From contig NZ_CP073748.1 of NCBI RefSeq assembly GCF_024398035.1, positions 425,501 to 489,500 of the forward strand: a DNA stretch of 64,000 bases. The letters run 5' to 3'. A program made the position numbers and the translations under genes. Each line of letters begins with the position of its first letter. The first letter of the stretch is position 1. The notes beneath the pieces were generated by a model, which saw only the letters and a program-made list of their open reading frames with translations, was not told the DNA's origin and did not search any database. Positions 43,586-52,799 of the stretch are shown here, in pieces. The stretch comes from Kordiimonas sp. SCSIO 12603. GTDB lineage: Bacteria; Pseudomonadota; Alphaproteobacteria; Sphingomonadales; Kordiimonadaceae.

Positions 43586-45034
43586 TTATCCGCGCCAAAA
43601 AGTGGGTGAAAATAATACCAGTACCGAGAACAGTTCAAGCCGCCCTATGAGCATGCCAAAAGACATCATCCATTTTGCACTGTCATTAAGACCAGAAAAG
43701 TTTCCGGCCGGGCCTACTTGTTCACCAAGCCCTGGGCCAACATTTGCAAGTGCAGTACCAGCGCTTGAGAAAGCTGTTATCCAGTCTACTCCCGTGCTGG
43801 CTACACCAAGCGCAAGCACAATGAAGGTAGCAAAAAACAGGCTCATGAAAGCCATAACAGAGCTTCGTACATCATGGGTTATCGGGCGTTTGTTATAGGT
43901 TGGTACAAACATGCCGTTCGGGCGAACAATATGGTTCACCCAGCTTTGCATGCTTTTAAACAGCACCTGAAAGCGGAATATCTTGATCCCGCAGCTGGTT
44001 GACCCCGCGCACCCGCCAATGAACATCACAAAGAAGAATAAAGTTGCCGAAAACCCACCCCATTGGCTGTAGTCAGTTGAGGCGAAACCTGTTCCCGTGA
44101 GGATAGAGATAATATTAAAAGCACCATACCGAAAGGCTTCTTCTGGTGAAAAATCTTTCCAGATCACCAGCCAAAGGGTAACGCTGAAACATAGGAAAAG
44201 CGTGAGTTTACTAAAGGCGCGTACTTGTTCATCTCGCCAGATTGCAAGTGGCTTGCCCCGGAGTATTTGCAGAAACAATACAAAAGGTATTGAACCTACG
44301 ATCATGAAAAGGATGGTCACCATATCAATGGCGAAGCTGTCAAAATGCCCGATAGAGCCGTCTGAAGTGGAAAATCCGCCAGTGGCGATTGTGGTCATAG
44401 AATGCGCGAGAGCATCAAACATGCCCATGCCTGCAATCATATAAAACAACATACACAGGGCGGTAAACGCTACATAAAGCCCTGAAATACTGAGAGAAAT
44501 TTGCCCTGCGCGGGGTAGAATTTTTTCAACAGTATCAAAGCTTTCAGCCTTGAATACCTGCATACCACCAACCTGAAGCATCGGCAGAACAGCTACAGCC
44601 ATTACAATAATACCAATACCGCCAAACCACTGTAGAAGTGCGCGCCAGAGCAGTAGGCCGGGAGGCGCATTATCCAGCCCTGAAATAACGGTGGAGCCAG
44701 TGGTAGTCAGCCCGCTCATAGCCTCGAAGTAAGCATCTGTATAGGATAGATTAAGCTCAGAAAAAGCTAGAGGAAGCGCAGCAAATGCAGGAAGCACGGC
44801 CCACGTAAGGCTGGTGAGGAGAAAGGCTTGCCGAAGGTTGAGGTTATCCCCTGTTCCTTGATTTGCCAGCATCAACATGCCGCCAATGGTAAGCGTGAGG
44901 AACATCGCCAGCATAAAGATTTCCCAATCTTTATTACCTGCGATTACATCTACCAGTAACGGTAGGATCATACCCGCTGCAAGCATGCAGATAAGCGCAC
45001 CAAGCGTATAGAGAATAGGTCTAGGGTCCAGCAC
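43586..45034 (-). CDS. trkH: TrkH-family potassium transporter
   Basis: This 482-aa membrane subunit takes up potassium with TrkA-type regulators. Its four P-loop/selectivity segments are recognisable: SGLTTTGSTV, TTIATGGFST, ILTGTGFAST and TALANVGPGLG. The glycines that line the ion path are present in each. The start is GTG at 45034, just after apaG. No trkA is in the window. In this order (metZ, apaG, trkH) the genes are within 13 bases and probably co-transcribed. Confidence 0.95.
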   Translation of the reverse strand: MLDPRPILYTLGALICMLAAGMILPLLVDVIAGNKDWEIFMLAMFLTLTIGGMLMLANQGTGDNLNLRQAFLLTSLTWAVLPAFAALPLAFSELNLSYTDAYFEAMSGLTTTGSTVISGLDNAPPGLLLWRALLQWFGGIGIIVMAVAVLPMLQVGGMQVFKAESFDTVEKILPRAGQISLSISGLYVAFTALCMLFYMIAGMGMFDALAHSMTTIATGGFSTSDGSIGHFDSFAIDMVTILFMIVGSIPFVLFLQILRGKPLAIWRDEQVRAFSKLTLFLCFSVTLWLVIWKDFSPEEAFRYGAFNIISILTGTGFASTDYSQWGGFSATLFFFVMFIGGCAGSTSCGIKIFRFQVLFKSMQSWVNHIVRPNGMFVPTYNKRPITHDVRSSVMAFMSLFFATFIVLALGVASTGVDWITAFSSAGTALANVGPGLGEQVGPAGNFSGLNDSAKWMMSFGMLIGRLELFSVLVLFSPTFWRG

Positions 45035-45046
45035 CTTAGGCTCTCG

Positions 45047-45469
45047 TTAGTTAATCTCTGTTGAGCAATAAGGACTGTCTAGGGAAAATGCGGGAATGGC
45101 AACCCTAAATCTTTCACCGTCAGGGTCTTCCATCTCGTAGCTGCCGCGCATAAAGCCTGTCGGCGTGTCTAGAGGGCTACCACTTGTGTATACAAAATGC
45201 TGACCGGGAAGGATGAGTGGCTGTTCGCCAATCACACCTTCACCCTTCACCTCATTATTCTGGCCCGAACCATTGGTAATGATCCAGTGACGGCTGAGAA
45301 GGCGCACAGGCGTGTCACTCAGGTTTTCAATCATTACCCGGTATGCCCATACATATTGGTTAGCTTCCGGATCTGATTGTCCATCGAGGAAATAGGATTG
45401 CACTGAAACCTTAATTTCCAGTGTTGTTTCCTCAAAGGTTAAAACGCCTTCTATCAGCTCTTCAGACAT
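45047..45469 (-). CDS. apaG: ApaG-domain protein
   Basis: This 140-aa protein is an ApaG/fibronectin-III-like fold. Its hallmark is the VKGEGVIGEQPLILPGQHFVYTSG region (about residues 74-97), with the GxGxxG-like motif and conserved YTSGSPLDTPTGFMRGSYEM. The function is uncertain: family members bind pyrophosphate and influence Ap4A and metal homeostasis. It begins eight bases after metZ in the same strand and is followed by trkH. Confidence 0.93.
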   Translation of the reverse strand: MSEELIEGVLTFEETTLEIKVSVQSYFLDGQSDPEANQYVWAYRVMIENLSDTPVRLLSRHWIITNGSGQNNEVKGEGVIGEQPLILPGQHFVYTSGSPLDTPTGFMRGSYEMEDPDGERFRVAIPAFSLDSPYCSTEIN

Positions 45470-45477
45470 AAACTTCC

Positions 45478-46686
45478 TTATAGTCCCGCAACTCCAAGTG
45501 CGCGGTTTATGTCTGTCATTAAATCATTTGGGTCCTCAAGGCCAACAGAAAGACGAATAAGCCCTGGTGTGATGCCAAGCTCTAACCGTGTTTCTTCTGC
45601 AAGTGCCTTGTGCGTAGTGCTCCACGAATGGGTTGCAATTGAGCGGCTATCACCAAGGTTATTCGAGATATCAATAATCTCAAGCGCATTCAGAAACTTA
45701 AAGGCTTGATCACGACCACCTGGTAGCTCGAAGACTACCATGGTACCGCCACGTTCCATCTGGCTGAAAGCAAGTTCACGCTGAGGGAAGTTTTCCAGCA
45801 CCGGGTGACGTGTTGTATCAAGTTTTTCTGCAATACCGCGTGCAACGAACTCAGCGTTATCACACATCTGATGTACACGCATACCCAGTGTTTCCAAGCC
45901 TTTCAGCATTACCCACGCATTAAATGGTGTCATAGCGCAGCCAGTGTGACGGTAGTAGGGATAAAGGAACTCTTCATCCCATTCTTTATCACATAGGATA
46001 ATACCTCCAAGGCAGCGGCCTTGCCCGTCTATGTGTTTGGTGGTGGAATAGGTTACGATATCAGCGCCTAATTCCATCGGGCGCTGCAACACTGGTGTGG
46101 CAAATACATTATCTACCACCAGTTTGGCGCCGTTTTCATGAGCAATATCAGCGATTGCACGCAGATCAACAATTTCAAGTGTTGGATTTGTCGGTGTTTC
46201 AGTGAAGAAGGTTTTGGTGTTCGGTTTCACACCATTTTTCCATTCTTCAATGTTTGTGCCGTCAATCACTGTTGTTTCAATGCCGTAGCGCGGTAGAAGT
46301 TCATCCATCAGCCAGCGGCAAGAGCCAAAAAGCGCCCGTGCAGCAAGGACATGATCCCCAGTCTTAAGGCTGGCGAGCAGGGAAGCCGTCATAGCAGCCA
46401 TACCAGTACCAGTAGCCCGGCCAATTTCAGCCCCTTCAAGAACAGCCATCCGTTCTTCGAACATGGAAACTGTAGGGTTTGTCTGGCGACTGTATGTGAA
46501 ACCTTCGGCCCGACCATCAAAGCGCGCTTCCGCTTCTTCTGCACTATCATAAGCAAAGCCGGAGGTCATAAAGAGTGCTTCTGCCATCTCACCAAATTCG
46601 GATCGCATGCTGCCAGCACGCACCATTTGGGTCTGACGTGCCCAAGTTGATGTAATGCTGCGGTCTGTTCCTGTTTTTGGTTTCAT
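45478..46686 (-). CDS. metZ: O-succinylhomoserine sulfhydrylase
   Basis: This PLP enzyme makes homocysteine from O-succinylhomoserine and sulfide in methionine synthesis. It has 402 aa. The PLP-binding lysine lies in ADIVTYSTTKHIDGQGRCLGG (about residues 208-228), with GTGMAAMTASLLASLKTGD as the phosphate-binding region. The start is ATG 46686 after GGAG at 7 bases. The 150-base leader upstream holds three hairpins that may control it. It is co-transcribed with apaG and trkH. Confidence 0.96.
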   Translation of the reverse strand: MKPKTGTDRSITSTWARQTQMVRAGSMRSEFGEMAEALFMTSGFAYDSAEEAEARFDGRAEGFTYSRQTNPTVSMFEERMAVLEGAEIGRATGTGMAAMTASLLASLKTGDHVLAARALFGSCRWLMDELLPRYGIETTVIDGTNIEEWKNGVKPNTKTFFTETPTNPTLEIVDLRAIADIAHENGAKLVVDNVFATPVLQRPMELGADIVTYSTTKHIDGQGRCLGGIILCDKEWDEEFLYPYYRHTGCAMTPFNAWVMLKGLETLGMRVHQMCDNAEFVARGIAEKLDTTRHPVLENFPQRELAFSQMERGGTMVVFELPGGRDQAFKFLNALEIIDISNNLGDSRSIATHSWSTTHKALAEETRLELGITPGLIRLSVGLEDPNDLMTDINRALGVAGL

Positions 46687-46708
46687 GGCATTTCTCCAAA
46701 ACTCACCT

Positions 46709-46769
46709 GTTAAGCCACGTTGGCGTTAACTGCCTTTTAGGTCAAGGCATCAGATGGCGCAATCCGCGC
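46709..46769 (-). promoter_or_regulatory. Hairpin-rich metZ leader
   Basis: Just upstream of metZ, three hairpins lie in a row. On the minus-strand transcript they are GCGC-N5-GCGC (46757-46769), TGCCTT-N7-AAGGCA (46731-46749) and GTTAA-C-GCCA-ACG-TGGC-TTAAC (46709-46730). None has a U tract, so they are not terminators. SAM-responsive riboswitches often precede metZ in alphaproteobacteria, but I cannot match the SAM-II core, so I call this an unassigned regulatory leader. Confidence 0.5.
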
Positions 46770-46837
46770 TATCGCTTGAATTTCTTTGGTGTTTGAACAT
46801 TTTATCTTGTCCCAATCCGGTAACTTTCTGCTGATTG

Positions 46838-48697
46838 CTACGAAATCATCTTAAAGCCTAGTAAGTTCCAGAAATGTAATTGAAGAAGGAAAAGTAGTTG
46901 GACAGTTATGCAGCTTATCCAGAAAACCTTCTGGTGAATAGTTAGTACTGAGATCTTGATAGTGGTGTTGAGCCTCCAAAGAGATATTATGGAAACTGCC
47001 ATAGCTAGTATGGGTAAGCTAAGTATTATCCATATCGCTGGTATATTTCCTGTCCGTAGGTTTAATAAATCAAGCGATGCAAAAAAAGCGATGAACGATA
47101 AGATAAAAACAAGATTTATAGCATTTGGAGCAGTAACAAAAAAAGGAACTGATTGTTGCTTCTTTTTGTTAATGAATAGTCTGTATATAAAGCTTGTTGA
47201 AAACCACAATATAAACCCGAGAAAAATGATGTGGTGGGTTGAGGCTGTTTGAAAGAGGCTCTGTCGTTCAAACACTGCTGGGGAATCGTTAACATCATAG
47301 GCGATTGAGATTACATCGCCATTGTTATCTCGATTTACCTTTAATCGCCTGCTGGCAAGGTCTGTTCTTGCAAAAATATCTGGTTTAATCTCCGCGTAAT
47401 TACGACCAAACACATTGATTGTATTATCTGCGTTGGAGGTTATCTTCAGTGGAGTGATGAATAGGTTGTTAATTTTGGCTAAGTTTTCTAGGGCACGACG
47501 ACTGTTGATATATGTGCCCTTCAGAAGATTATGGTCAGTGTATGTTTGGTATGGTTTTTGAGGCTTTTTAACTGAATTGGGTTTAAAAAATTTATTTAAT
47601 AAATCAAACCGCAAATCTCCGAGCAAGTTTCCATCATGGTGGTTCGATGCAGCAAAAAAGCCCATATTTAACTCTGGGAACAGCATAATATAGGCATTAA
47701 AACCAAAGTGAGTTCCATCATGCCAAATGATTTGATGTCCCCAACGATCAGAAAGCTGGAAACCGGCAGAATACCCCGATGTTTGTGAGGTGGTTTCATA
47801 TAGAGGTGTTTGTATAAGTTTGGTGGCTATGTTTCCATAAACCTTACGATCTTCATAGGTACCAGAGTTCAACACGGCGATCATTAAATTTGCCATGTCC
47901 TCTGCAGAGGTCATCATGCTTGTTGAGGGGTATCTATGTACATATGTATAGGGCCGTTCTTGAAGACTTAGTTTATCGCCATCATATCCTGTTGCTAACT
48001 TTTCTTTTATGTAGTTTTCCAAAGTATAGCTGGAATTATGCATGTTCAGTGGTGTTAAGATGTGGTCTTTTACGTATTTGCTGAAAGGCATTCCGGTTGT
48101 CTTTTCCACAACGTACGCTGCTAATGCATATCCGTAATTTGAATAGGCGTAGAGTTGACCTGGTTCACGTACGAGTGGCGGCAAAAATGTTTTAAGGTGC
48201 TCCTCCAATTCCTGATACTGGTTGGGGTCAAGGGTGGAGTCTCCATAAAATTGTTCATCAAGGCCAGAGGTATGGCCTAATAAGTGCCGCATCGTAATGT
48301 GGCTAAATTCCTCTTTTCCGATGAGAGTGTCCCCGATATATTTTCTAATATCTTCGTCTAAGTCGATAATACCTTGTTCAATTAATTGCGCGGCAGCTAT
48401 TCCAACAAATATCTTTGAAACGGAAGCTACTCTGAAGATGGTATTTGATTGGACGCCTTCTCTCCGTTTGATATCAAGGGTTCCATAGCCTTTACTTAAA
48501 TAGACTTCTCCATTTTTGACAAAGGAAACACTCGTACCTAGGGTGGCATATTTGGGAAGGTTTTCCTCGAACCATGTATCTAGAAAGTACCTTAGTTCCT
48601 CTGATGTTTTTGGCCCAAAACCTCCTTCCGATTGAGCAGCGTTAGAGGAGAGAAAAAGTAAGGAAATGAATATTGCTATTTTAGAAAAGTATTTCAT
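46838..48697 (-). CDS. Beta-lactamase-fold serine hydrolase with C-terminal membrane domain
   Basis: This 619-aa exported protein has a signal peptide (residues 1-22) and a serine beta-lactamase/DD-peptidase-like domain: catalytic SxxK S92-V-S-K95, YxN Y185-S-N187, and HDG at 326-328. Four hydrophobic helices follow near residues 482-505, 520-545, 548-570 and 590-612, so it is probably membrane-anchored. Its AT-rich codon usage differs from the surrounding genes, suggesting transfer. It could act on peptidoglycan or a small ester; beta-lactamase activity is unproven. It abuts a tRNA gene at its upstream side. Confidence 0.85.
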   Translation of the reverse strand: MKYFSKIAIFISLLFLSSNAAQSEGGFGPKTSEELRYFLDTWFEENLPKYATLGTSVSFVKNGEVYLSKGYGTLDIKRREGVQSNTIFRVASVSKIFVGIAAAQLIEQGIIDLDEDIRKYIGDTLIGKEEFSHITMRHLLGHTSGLDEQFYGDSTLDPNQYQELEEHLKTFLPPLVREPGQLYAYSNYGYALAAYVVEKTTGMPFSKYVKDHILTPLNMHNSSYTLENYIKEKLATGYDGDKLSLQERPYTYVHRYPSTSMMTSAEDMANLMIAVLNSGTYEDRKVYGNIATKLIQTPLYETTSQTSGYSAGFQLSDRWGHQIIWHDGTHFGFNAYIMLFPELNMGFFAASNHHDGNLLGDLRFDLLNKFFKPNSVKKPQKPYQTYTDHNLLKGTYINSRRALENLAKINNLFITPLKITSNADNTINVFGRNYAEIKPDIFARTDLASRRLKVNRDNNGDVISIAYDVNDSPAVFERQSLFQTASTHHIIFLGFILWFSTSFIYRLFINKKKQQSVPFFVTAPNAINLVFILSFIAFFASLDLLNLRTGNIPAIWIILSLPILAMAVSIISLWRLNTTIKISVLTIHQKVFWISCITVQLLFLLQLHFWNLLGFKMIS

Positions 48698-48914
48698 TTC
48701 ACCTATTCCTTTATTGGTATTATCATACCAAAATCGTATTGACTCTACGCTAGAGGTCTATTCACTTTTTTGTAATTAATGGGCCTTTACTTGCTCATAT
48801 TTGAGCTCAGAGTTTATAAGTATTTATAATATCGAGGAAATTATGAAATCTAGCAGTTGATACTAATATACCTCTTTATTTTGAATGGAATAGAATACAT
48901 ATCTAAAAAGAAAT

Positions 48915-48989
48915 GCGGGTGTAGCTCAGTGGTAGAGCACAAGCTTCCCAAGCTTGGTGTCGAGGGTTCGATTCCCTTCACCCGCTCCA
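48915..48989 (+). tRNA. tRNA-Gly(CCC)
   Basis: This is a 75-nt cloverleaf including an encoded CCA. The acceptor stem is GCGGGTG/CACCCGC with discriminator T, the D stem GCTC/GAGC, the anticodon stem CAAGC/GCTTG and loop TTCCCAA with anticodon CCC (reads GGG), and the T stem GAGGG/CCCTT with TTCGATT loop. It lies just upstream of an arsC-like gene and directly beside an AT-rich serine hydrolase gene. Confidence 0.96.
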
Positions 48990-49011
48990 CATAATGTCAG
49001 GGGAGATCATC

Positions 49012-49356
49012 ATGAGCCTTGTTATTTGGCACAATCCACGTTGCAGTAAATCACGTCAGACATTGGCGATCCTTGAAGAAAAAGGCTTAAGCCCCGAAGT
49101 GCGCTTGTATCTTGAAGATGCACCATCAGTTGATGAGATTAAAACGGCTTTAACGCAACTTGGTAAAGCACCACGAGAAATCATGCGTACAGGTGAAGCA
49201 GACTATAAAGAACAGGGCCTGAAAGACGTAGAGGATGATGCTGCGCTTGTTGAAGCCATGCACAACACGCCAAAGCTTATTGAGCGTCCGATTGTTTTCA
49301 AGGATGATCAGGCACGTGTTGGCCGCCCACCTGAAAGTGTGCTTGAAATTCTTTAA
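49012..49356 (+). CDS. ArsC-family (glutaredoxin-linked) arsenate reductase-like protein
   Basis: This 114-aa thioredoxin-fold protein starts at ATG 49012 (GGGGAG upstream). The catalytic cysteine is Cys11 in HNPRCSKSR. Arginines Arg59 (PREIMRTGE), Arg92 (ERPIV) and Arg105 (VGRPPE) match the three active-site arginines of plasmid R773 ArsC (R60, R94, R107), so arsenate reduction with glutathione/glutaredoxin is likely. The same fold includes YffB and Spx, which do not reduce arsenate. It follows the tRNA-Gly gene by 23 bases. No arsenite efflux gene is adjacent. Confidence 0.85.
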   Translation: MSLVIWHNPRCSKSRQTLAILEEKGLSPEVRLYLEDAPSVDEIKTALTQLGKAPREIMRTGEADYKEQGLKDVEDDAALVEAMHNTPKLIERPIVFKDDQARVGRPPESVLEIL

Positions 49357-49377
49357 GAATTTTTATTAGCTCGCTAA

Positions 49378-50712
49378 CTATTTTAAAGTTTTTTCCAGCT
49401 TGGGGTAATAAATCGCTTGTGCAATACCCCGGGCTGTCATGAATATCAATACGGCTGTCCAAAGCCCCTGAAGGCCAAATGTAGTGCCAAAATATTCCAG
49501 TGCTAAAAGGTAAGCTAAAAAGGCGAAAATCATAGTGATAAACATGCCTTTCCCAGACGTAGCACCAATGTAAATGCCATCGAACTGGTAGCTCCATACT
49601 GCCATAACAGGCGTCAAGCCCATGATGAAAATTGCCGAAAATGCTTCCAGCCGCACATCTTGAATATTTGTTAGTGTGCTAATTATAGTTTCGCCAAAAA
49701 TCAGGAAAAAGAGGCTGTAAACAACCGCTGCTGCAAAAGCCCAAAGGCTTGTTCTTATTACCCAAAAGCGGAATTCTCTTTTATTTTCCTTACCGTAAGC
49801 GGCCCCTACCAGTGCTTCAGCTGCATAAGCAAAGCCGTCTAATCCTAGGGCAATAAGAAGAAGAAAAACATTCAGTACCTGGCTGGCAGCAAGAGCTGTA
49901 TCCCCCAGTTTCGCTGCATTTTTGGTGATAAGTGCAAGGGCTGTCATCAGTAGTAGCGTGCGCAGGAAAATAAAGCCGTTTGTTGCCGCTAGTTTTTTTA
50001 CCTTTCCCCAAACCCATGTCTGGCCAGATGCAATTGCTATCTTGAGGGGAGCGAACCCAAGGCGCCTCGATACAAAATAAAGCCCGACAAACACTGCAGA
50101 CCATTCAGCAATAACTGACCCCAGCGCGATACCTGCTACTCCCATACCTAGCCCAAGTACGAAAATAAGATTAAGTACAGCATTGAGAATATTGAGAACA
50201 AGTTGCAGATAAAGCGCAGCTTTTGCCTGTGCCGTGCCTATCAAATACCCATTGAGAGTATAGACGAATAGTACCGCTGGTGTAGACCAGATACGGATAT
50301 TGAAATACTGCGCGAAATAAGGCTGTGTATTTTCAGGTGGCACTAACGCAGTGATACTAAGCGAAAAGATAAAAGCTTGAAAAACGAGTAATATTAGCGC
50401 GATTACTACACCAAGCATGCTGGAACGAATGAAAATTCGAGCGATTTGATCAGTATCTTTTTGGCCGTGAGCTTGGGCAATAAGCCCGGTAGTGCTCATC
50501 CGCAGGAAACCAAAAGCCCAGAATAAAAGACTGAAAACAGAAGCACCTACACCAACTGCCGCCAGGTGAACAGCATCGGGCATATGTCCGATCACCCATG
50601 TATCAATAAGACCAACAAGAGGGGCGCTGGAGTTTGCTAGAATAGCTGGGCCAGCGATGGCCCAGATACGTTTGTCTGCATTTGCCTTATATGGCGAAGT
50701 TTCTGTGATCAA
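49378..50712 (-). CDS. MATE-family efflux transporter (DinF-like)
   Basis: This 444-aa membrane protein has about 12 helices. The N-terminal AGPAILANSSAPLVGLIDTWVIG motif (residues 20-42) and GLRMSTTGLIAQAHGQ-like segment (here FLRMSTTGLIAQAHGQKD) are characteristic of the DinF branch. It should export drugs or toxic metabolites with a cation gradient. The start is TTG overlapping the ugd stop (TTGA). No other start is close, so this coupling to ugd looks real, but the functional link is unclear. Confidence 0.9.
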   Translation of the reverse strand: MITETSPYKANADKRIWAIAGPAILANSSAPLVGLIDTWVIGHMPDAVHLAAVGVGASVFSLLFWAFGFLRMSTTGLIAQAHGQKDTDQIARIFIRSSMLGVVIALILLVFQAFIFSLSITALVPPENTQPYFAQYFNIRIWSTPAVLFVYTLNGYLIGTAQAKAALYLQLVLNILNAVLNLIFVLGLGMGVAGIALGSVIAEWSAVFVGLYFVSRRLGFAPLKIAIASGQTWVWGKVKKLAATNGFIFLRTLLLMTALALITKNAAKLGDTALAASQVLNVFLLLIALGLDGFAYAAEALVGAAYGKENKREFRFWVIRTSLWAFAAAVVYSLFFLIFGETIISTLTNIQDVRLEAFSAIFIMGLTPVMAVWSYQFDGIYIGATSGKGMFITMIFAFLAYLLALEYFGTTFGLQGLWTAVLIFMTARGIAQAIYYPKLEKTLK

Positions 50713-52010
50713 CGTCCAATGCCAGTATAATCAAAGCCGTTTGATGTCATATCTGCTTTACCGTAGATGTTGCGGAGATCAACAAGCACAGGAGATTTCA
50801 TCAGATCTTTCATGCGGCCAAAATCAAGGGCACGGAACTGGTTCCATTCAGTGATAATTACCGTCGCATCCGCATCTTCCATTGTGCTGTATGGCTCATC
50901 ATGGAAAGAAACGTCTTCAAGCATATGTTTGGCTTCTTCCATTCCTTTTGGATCAAAAGCATGGATTTCCGCACCGGCTTTCTGAAGAGCTGGGATAATA
51001 TCCAAGCTTGGGCTCTCGCGCATATCATCTGTGTTTGGTTTGAAAGTTAGGCCAAGAACAGCAATGCGTTTGCCTTCAACGCTGCCACCACAGGCTTTAA
51101 TCACCTTATCTGCCATCGCAAGCTTGCGCTCTTCATTCACTTCAATAACGGAGCGGATGATTTTCATCGGTACTTCATAATCATCGGCGGAGTGAACAAT
51201 CGCTCTTGTGTCTTTCGGGAAACAGCTTCCACCAAAGCCAGGGCCTGCGTGAAGAAATTTGCCGCCAATACGGTTATCAAGGCCAATACCTTTTGAAACT
51301 TGCTGTATGTCAGCACCAACCTTTTCGCACATATCAGCCATTTCGTTAATGAAGCTGATCTTTGTTGCGAGGAATGCATTAGCTGCATATTTAATAAGCT
51401 CTGATGTTTCACGGTTTGTGAATACAACAGGTGTTTCATTCAGGAAAAGTGGTCGATAAAGTTCGCTCATAACCGCTTTTGCTCGGTCACTGTCAATGCC
51501 GACCACAACGCGGTCAGGGCGCATGAAATCTTCGATTGCAGCACCTTCTCTCAGGAATTCAGGGTTAGACGCGACGCTATAAAGGTTTTCATCTAGCTTA
51601 CCTTCCAGGCGTTTGATGATTTCAGCGCCTGTCCCCACAGGTACTGTGGATTTGGTTACAATCACGGTATAATCGGAGATATACTCAGCGAGTTCTTCAA
51701 CGGCTGCAAACACATACTGAAGATCAGCGTGACCATCACCACGGCGGCTTGGTGTGCCAACTGCAATAAATACTGCTTCAGCGCCTTCCATGGCTTCTTT
51801 CAGATCTGTTGTGAAGAAAAGTCTGCCTGCTTCCGTGTTGCGTTCCACCATCACATCAAGGCCTGGTTCATAAATGGGCATAATTCCCTGATGCAGGCGT
51901 TCAATTTTACCAGCATCTTTATCAACGCATGTTACAGTATGGCCAAATTCAGAAAAACAGGTGCCAGAAACCAATCCTACATAGCCTGTGCCAATCACTG
52001 CGATTTTCAT
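50709..52010 (-). CDS. ugd: UDP-glucose 6-dehydrogenase
   Basis: This enzyme oxidises UDP-glucose to UDP-glucuronate with two NAD, for polysaccharide or lipid A-type sugar precursors. It has 433 aa. The NAD-binding loop is AVIGTGYVGLVSG (residues 4-16), VTKSTVPVGTG is a conserved linker, and the catalytic Cys263 lies in GFGGSCFPKDT. The residues SNPEFLREGAAIEDF are also family-typical. It is followed by the TTGA-coupled MATE gene. No polysaccharide cluster is visible here. Confidence 0.96.
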   Translation of the reverse strand: MKIAVIGTGYVGLVSGTCFSEFGHTVTCVDKDAGKIERLHQGIMPIYEPGLDVMVERNTEAGRLFFTTDLKEAMEGAEAVFIAVGTPSRRGDGHADLQYVFAAVEELAEYISDYTVIVTKSTVPVGTGAEIIKRLEGKLDENLYSVASNPEFLREGAAIEDFMRPDRVVVGIDSDRAKAVMSELYRPLFLNETPVVFTNRETSELIKYAANAFLATKISFINEMADMCEKVGADIQQVSKGIGLDNRIGGKFLHAGPGFGGSCFPKDTRAIVHSADDYEVPMKIIRSVIEVNEERKLAMADKVIKACGGSVEGKRIAVLGLTFKPNTDDMRESPSLDIIPALQKAGAEIHAFDPKGMEEAKHMLEDVSFHDEPYSTMEDADATVIITEWNQFRALDFGRMKDLMKSPVLVDLRNIYGKADMTSNGFDYTGIGR

Positions 52011-52147
52011 GGTGAGTTCTCCAGAGTAGAGCTAAAAAATTATCATTCCGAAAAGATGGTTAGATTAAACTGTCCGCTAACTGTTGTTTGTTACCATCAT
52101 GTGATCAAGATACAAACAACTTACTTTTCGTAGTAAATATCTAAATT

Positions 52148-52179
52148 ATAACGAAGGATTTTAAATATTCCTTCGTATA
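52148..52179. repeat. Inverted repeat upstream of the ECF sigma gene
   Basis: ACGAAGGA (52151-52158) and TCCTTCGT (52169-52176) are perfect inverse complements around an AT-only 10-base loop; outer TATA/TATA bases extend it with a one-base offset. It ends 38 bases before the sigma factor start codon, so it is either an operator or a leader hairpin. Confidence 0.55.
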
Positions 52180-52214
52180 ATTGGGTAAATGCAAATCAAT
52201 TGTGGTGAAATTGC

Positions 52215-52790
52215 GTGCGTTTGCAAGTTGAAGATGCAACAGACGAAAACTTGATGGTTCAGGTGGCGGAAGGCAATAAGGCTGCTTTTCGGCAGTTAAC
52301 CCTTCGTCACGGCATGCGCTACCGGGCACTAGCATACCGGTTTCTGGGTGATATGGCTCGCGCTGAAGATTTGGTTCAGGATGCTTTTGTAAAGTTATGG
52401 ACTAACGCAGATAGTTTTAATGCAGGTAAAGCCAAATTTACCACATGGTTTCACCGTGTTGTTGTAAACAGGTGTTTGGATGAAAAGCGTAAGAAAACAA
52501 TTGAGCAGTTGCCCGAGAACTTTGATCAGGTAGATCAAACTGCAAGCGTGGAAGTACTGCTTGAAAAAGATGCGGTTGGAAAAAGGTTATCTCGTGCGCT
52601 TGATGCGCTTTCAGAACGACAACAAACCGCCGTGAAACTTAGTTACTTTGATGAGCTGTCTAATCAGGAGGCAGCCGATGTTATGGGATTGAAATTGAAA
52701 GCGTTTGAATCGCTTCTGGTTCGGTCCCGCACTAAAATGAGGCAGGTGCTTGCGGCAGAAAAAACAGATCTGCTGTCGGCACTTGGATAA
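52215..52790 (+). CDS. ECF-type RNA polymerase sigma factor
   Basis: This 191-aa sigma factor has sigma-2 and sigma-4 regions only. Region 2 shows LAYRFLGDMARAEDLVQDAFVKLWTNADSF (about residues 39-68), with the -10-binding core; region 4 shows LDALSERQQTAVKLSYFDELSNQEAADVMGL (about 127-157) and a long helix after. The start is GTG 52215, preceded by GGTGA. It heads a three-gene unit with a transmembrane partner and a Spy/CpxP-like periplasmic sensor, the standard layout for an envelope-stress ECF system. A direct start at an ATG (52254) is an alternative. Confidence 0.9.
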   Translation: MRLQVEDATDENLMVQVAEGNKAAFRQLTLRHGMRYRALAYRFLGDMARAEDLVQDAFVKLWTNADSFNAGKAKFTTWFHRVVVNRCLDEKRKKTIEQLPENFDQVDQTASVEVLLEKDAVGKRLSRALDALSERQQTAVKLSYFDELSNQEAADVMGLKLKAFESLLVRSRTKMRQVLAAEKTDLLSALG

Positions 52791-52799
52791 GGTGATCAT

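Noticed and set aside
46687-46837. SAM-II riboswitch before metZ
   Set aside because: Gene context invites it, but I could not find the conserved core segments of that riboswitch; I keep only an unassigned structured leader.
48915-48989. Integration (att) site at tRNA-Gly
   Set aside because: The tRNA is intact and I saw no integrase gene or repeated 3' fragment in the window; only base composition of the adjacent gene hints at transfer.
51404-51413. parS half site in ugd
   Set aside because: Only TGTTTCACGG is present; the second arm is missing, so it is not a centromere site.
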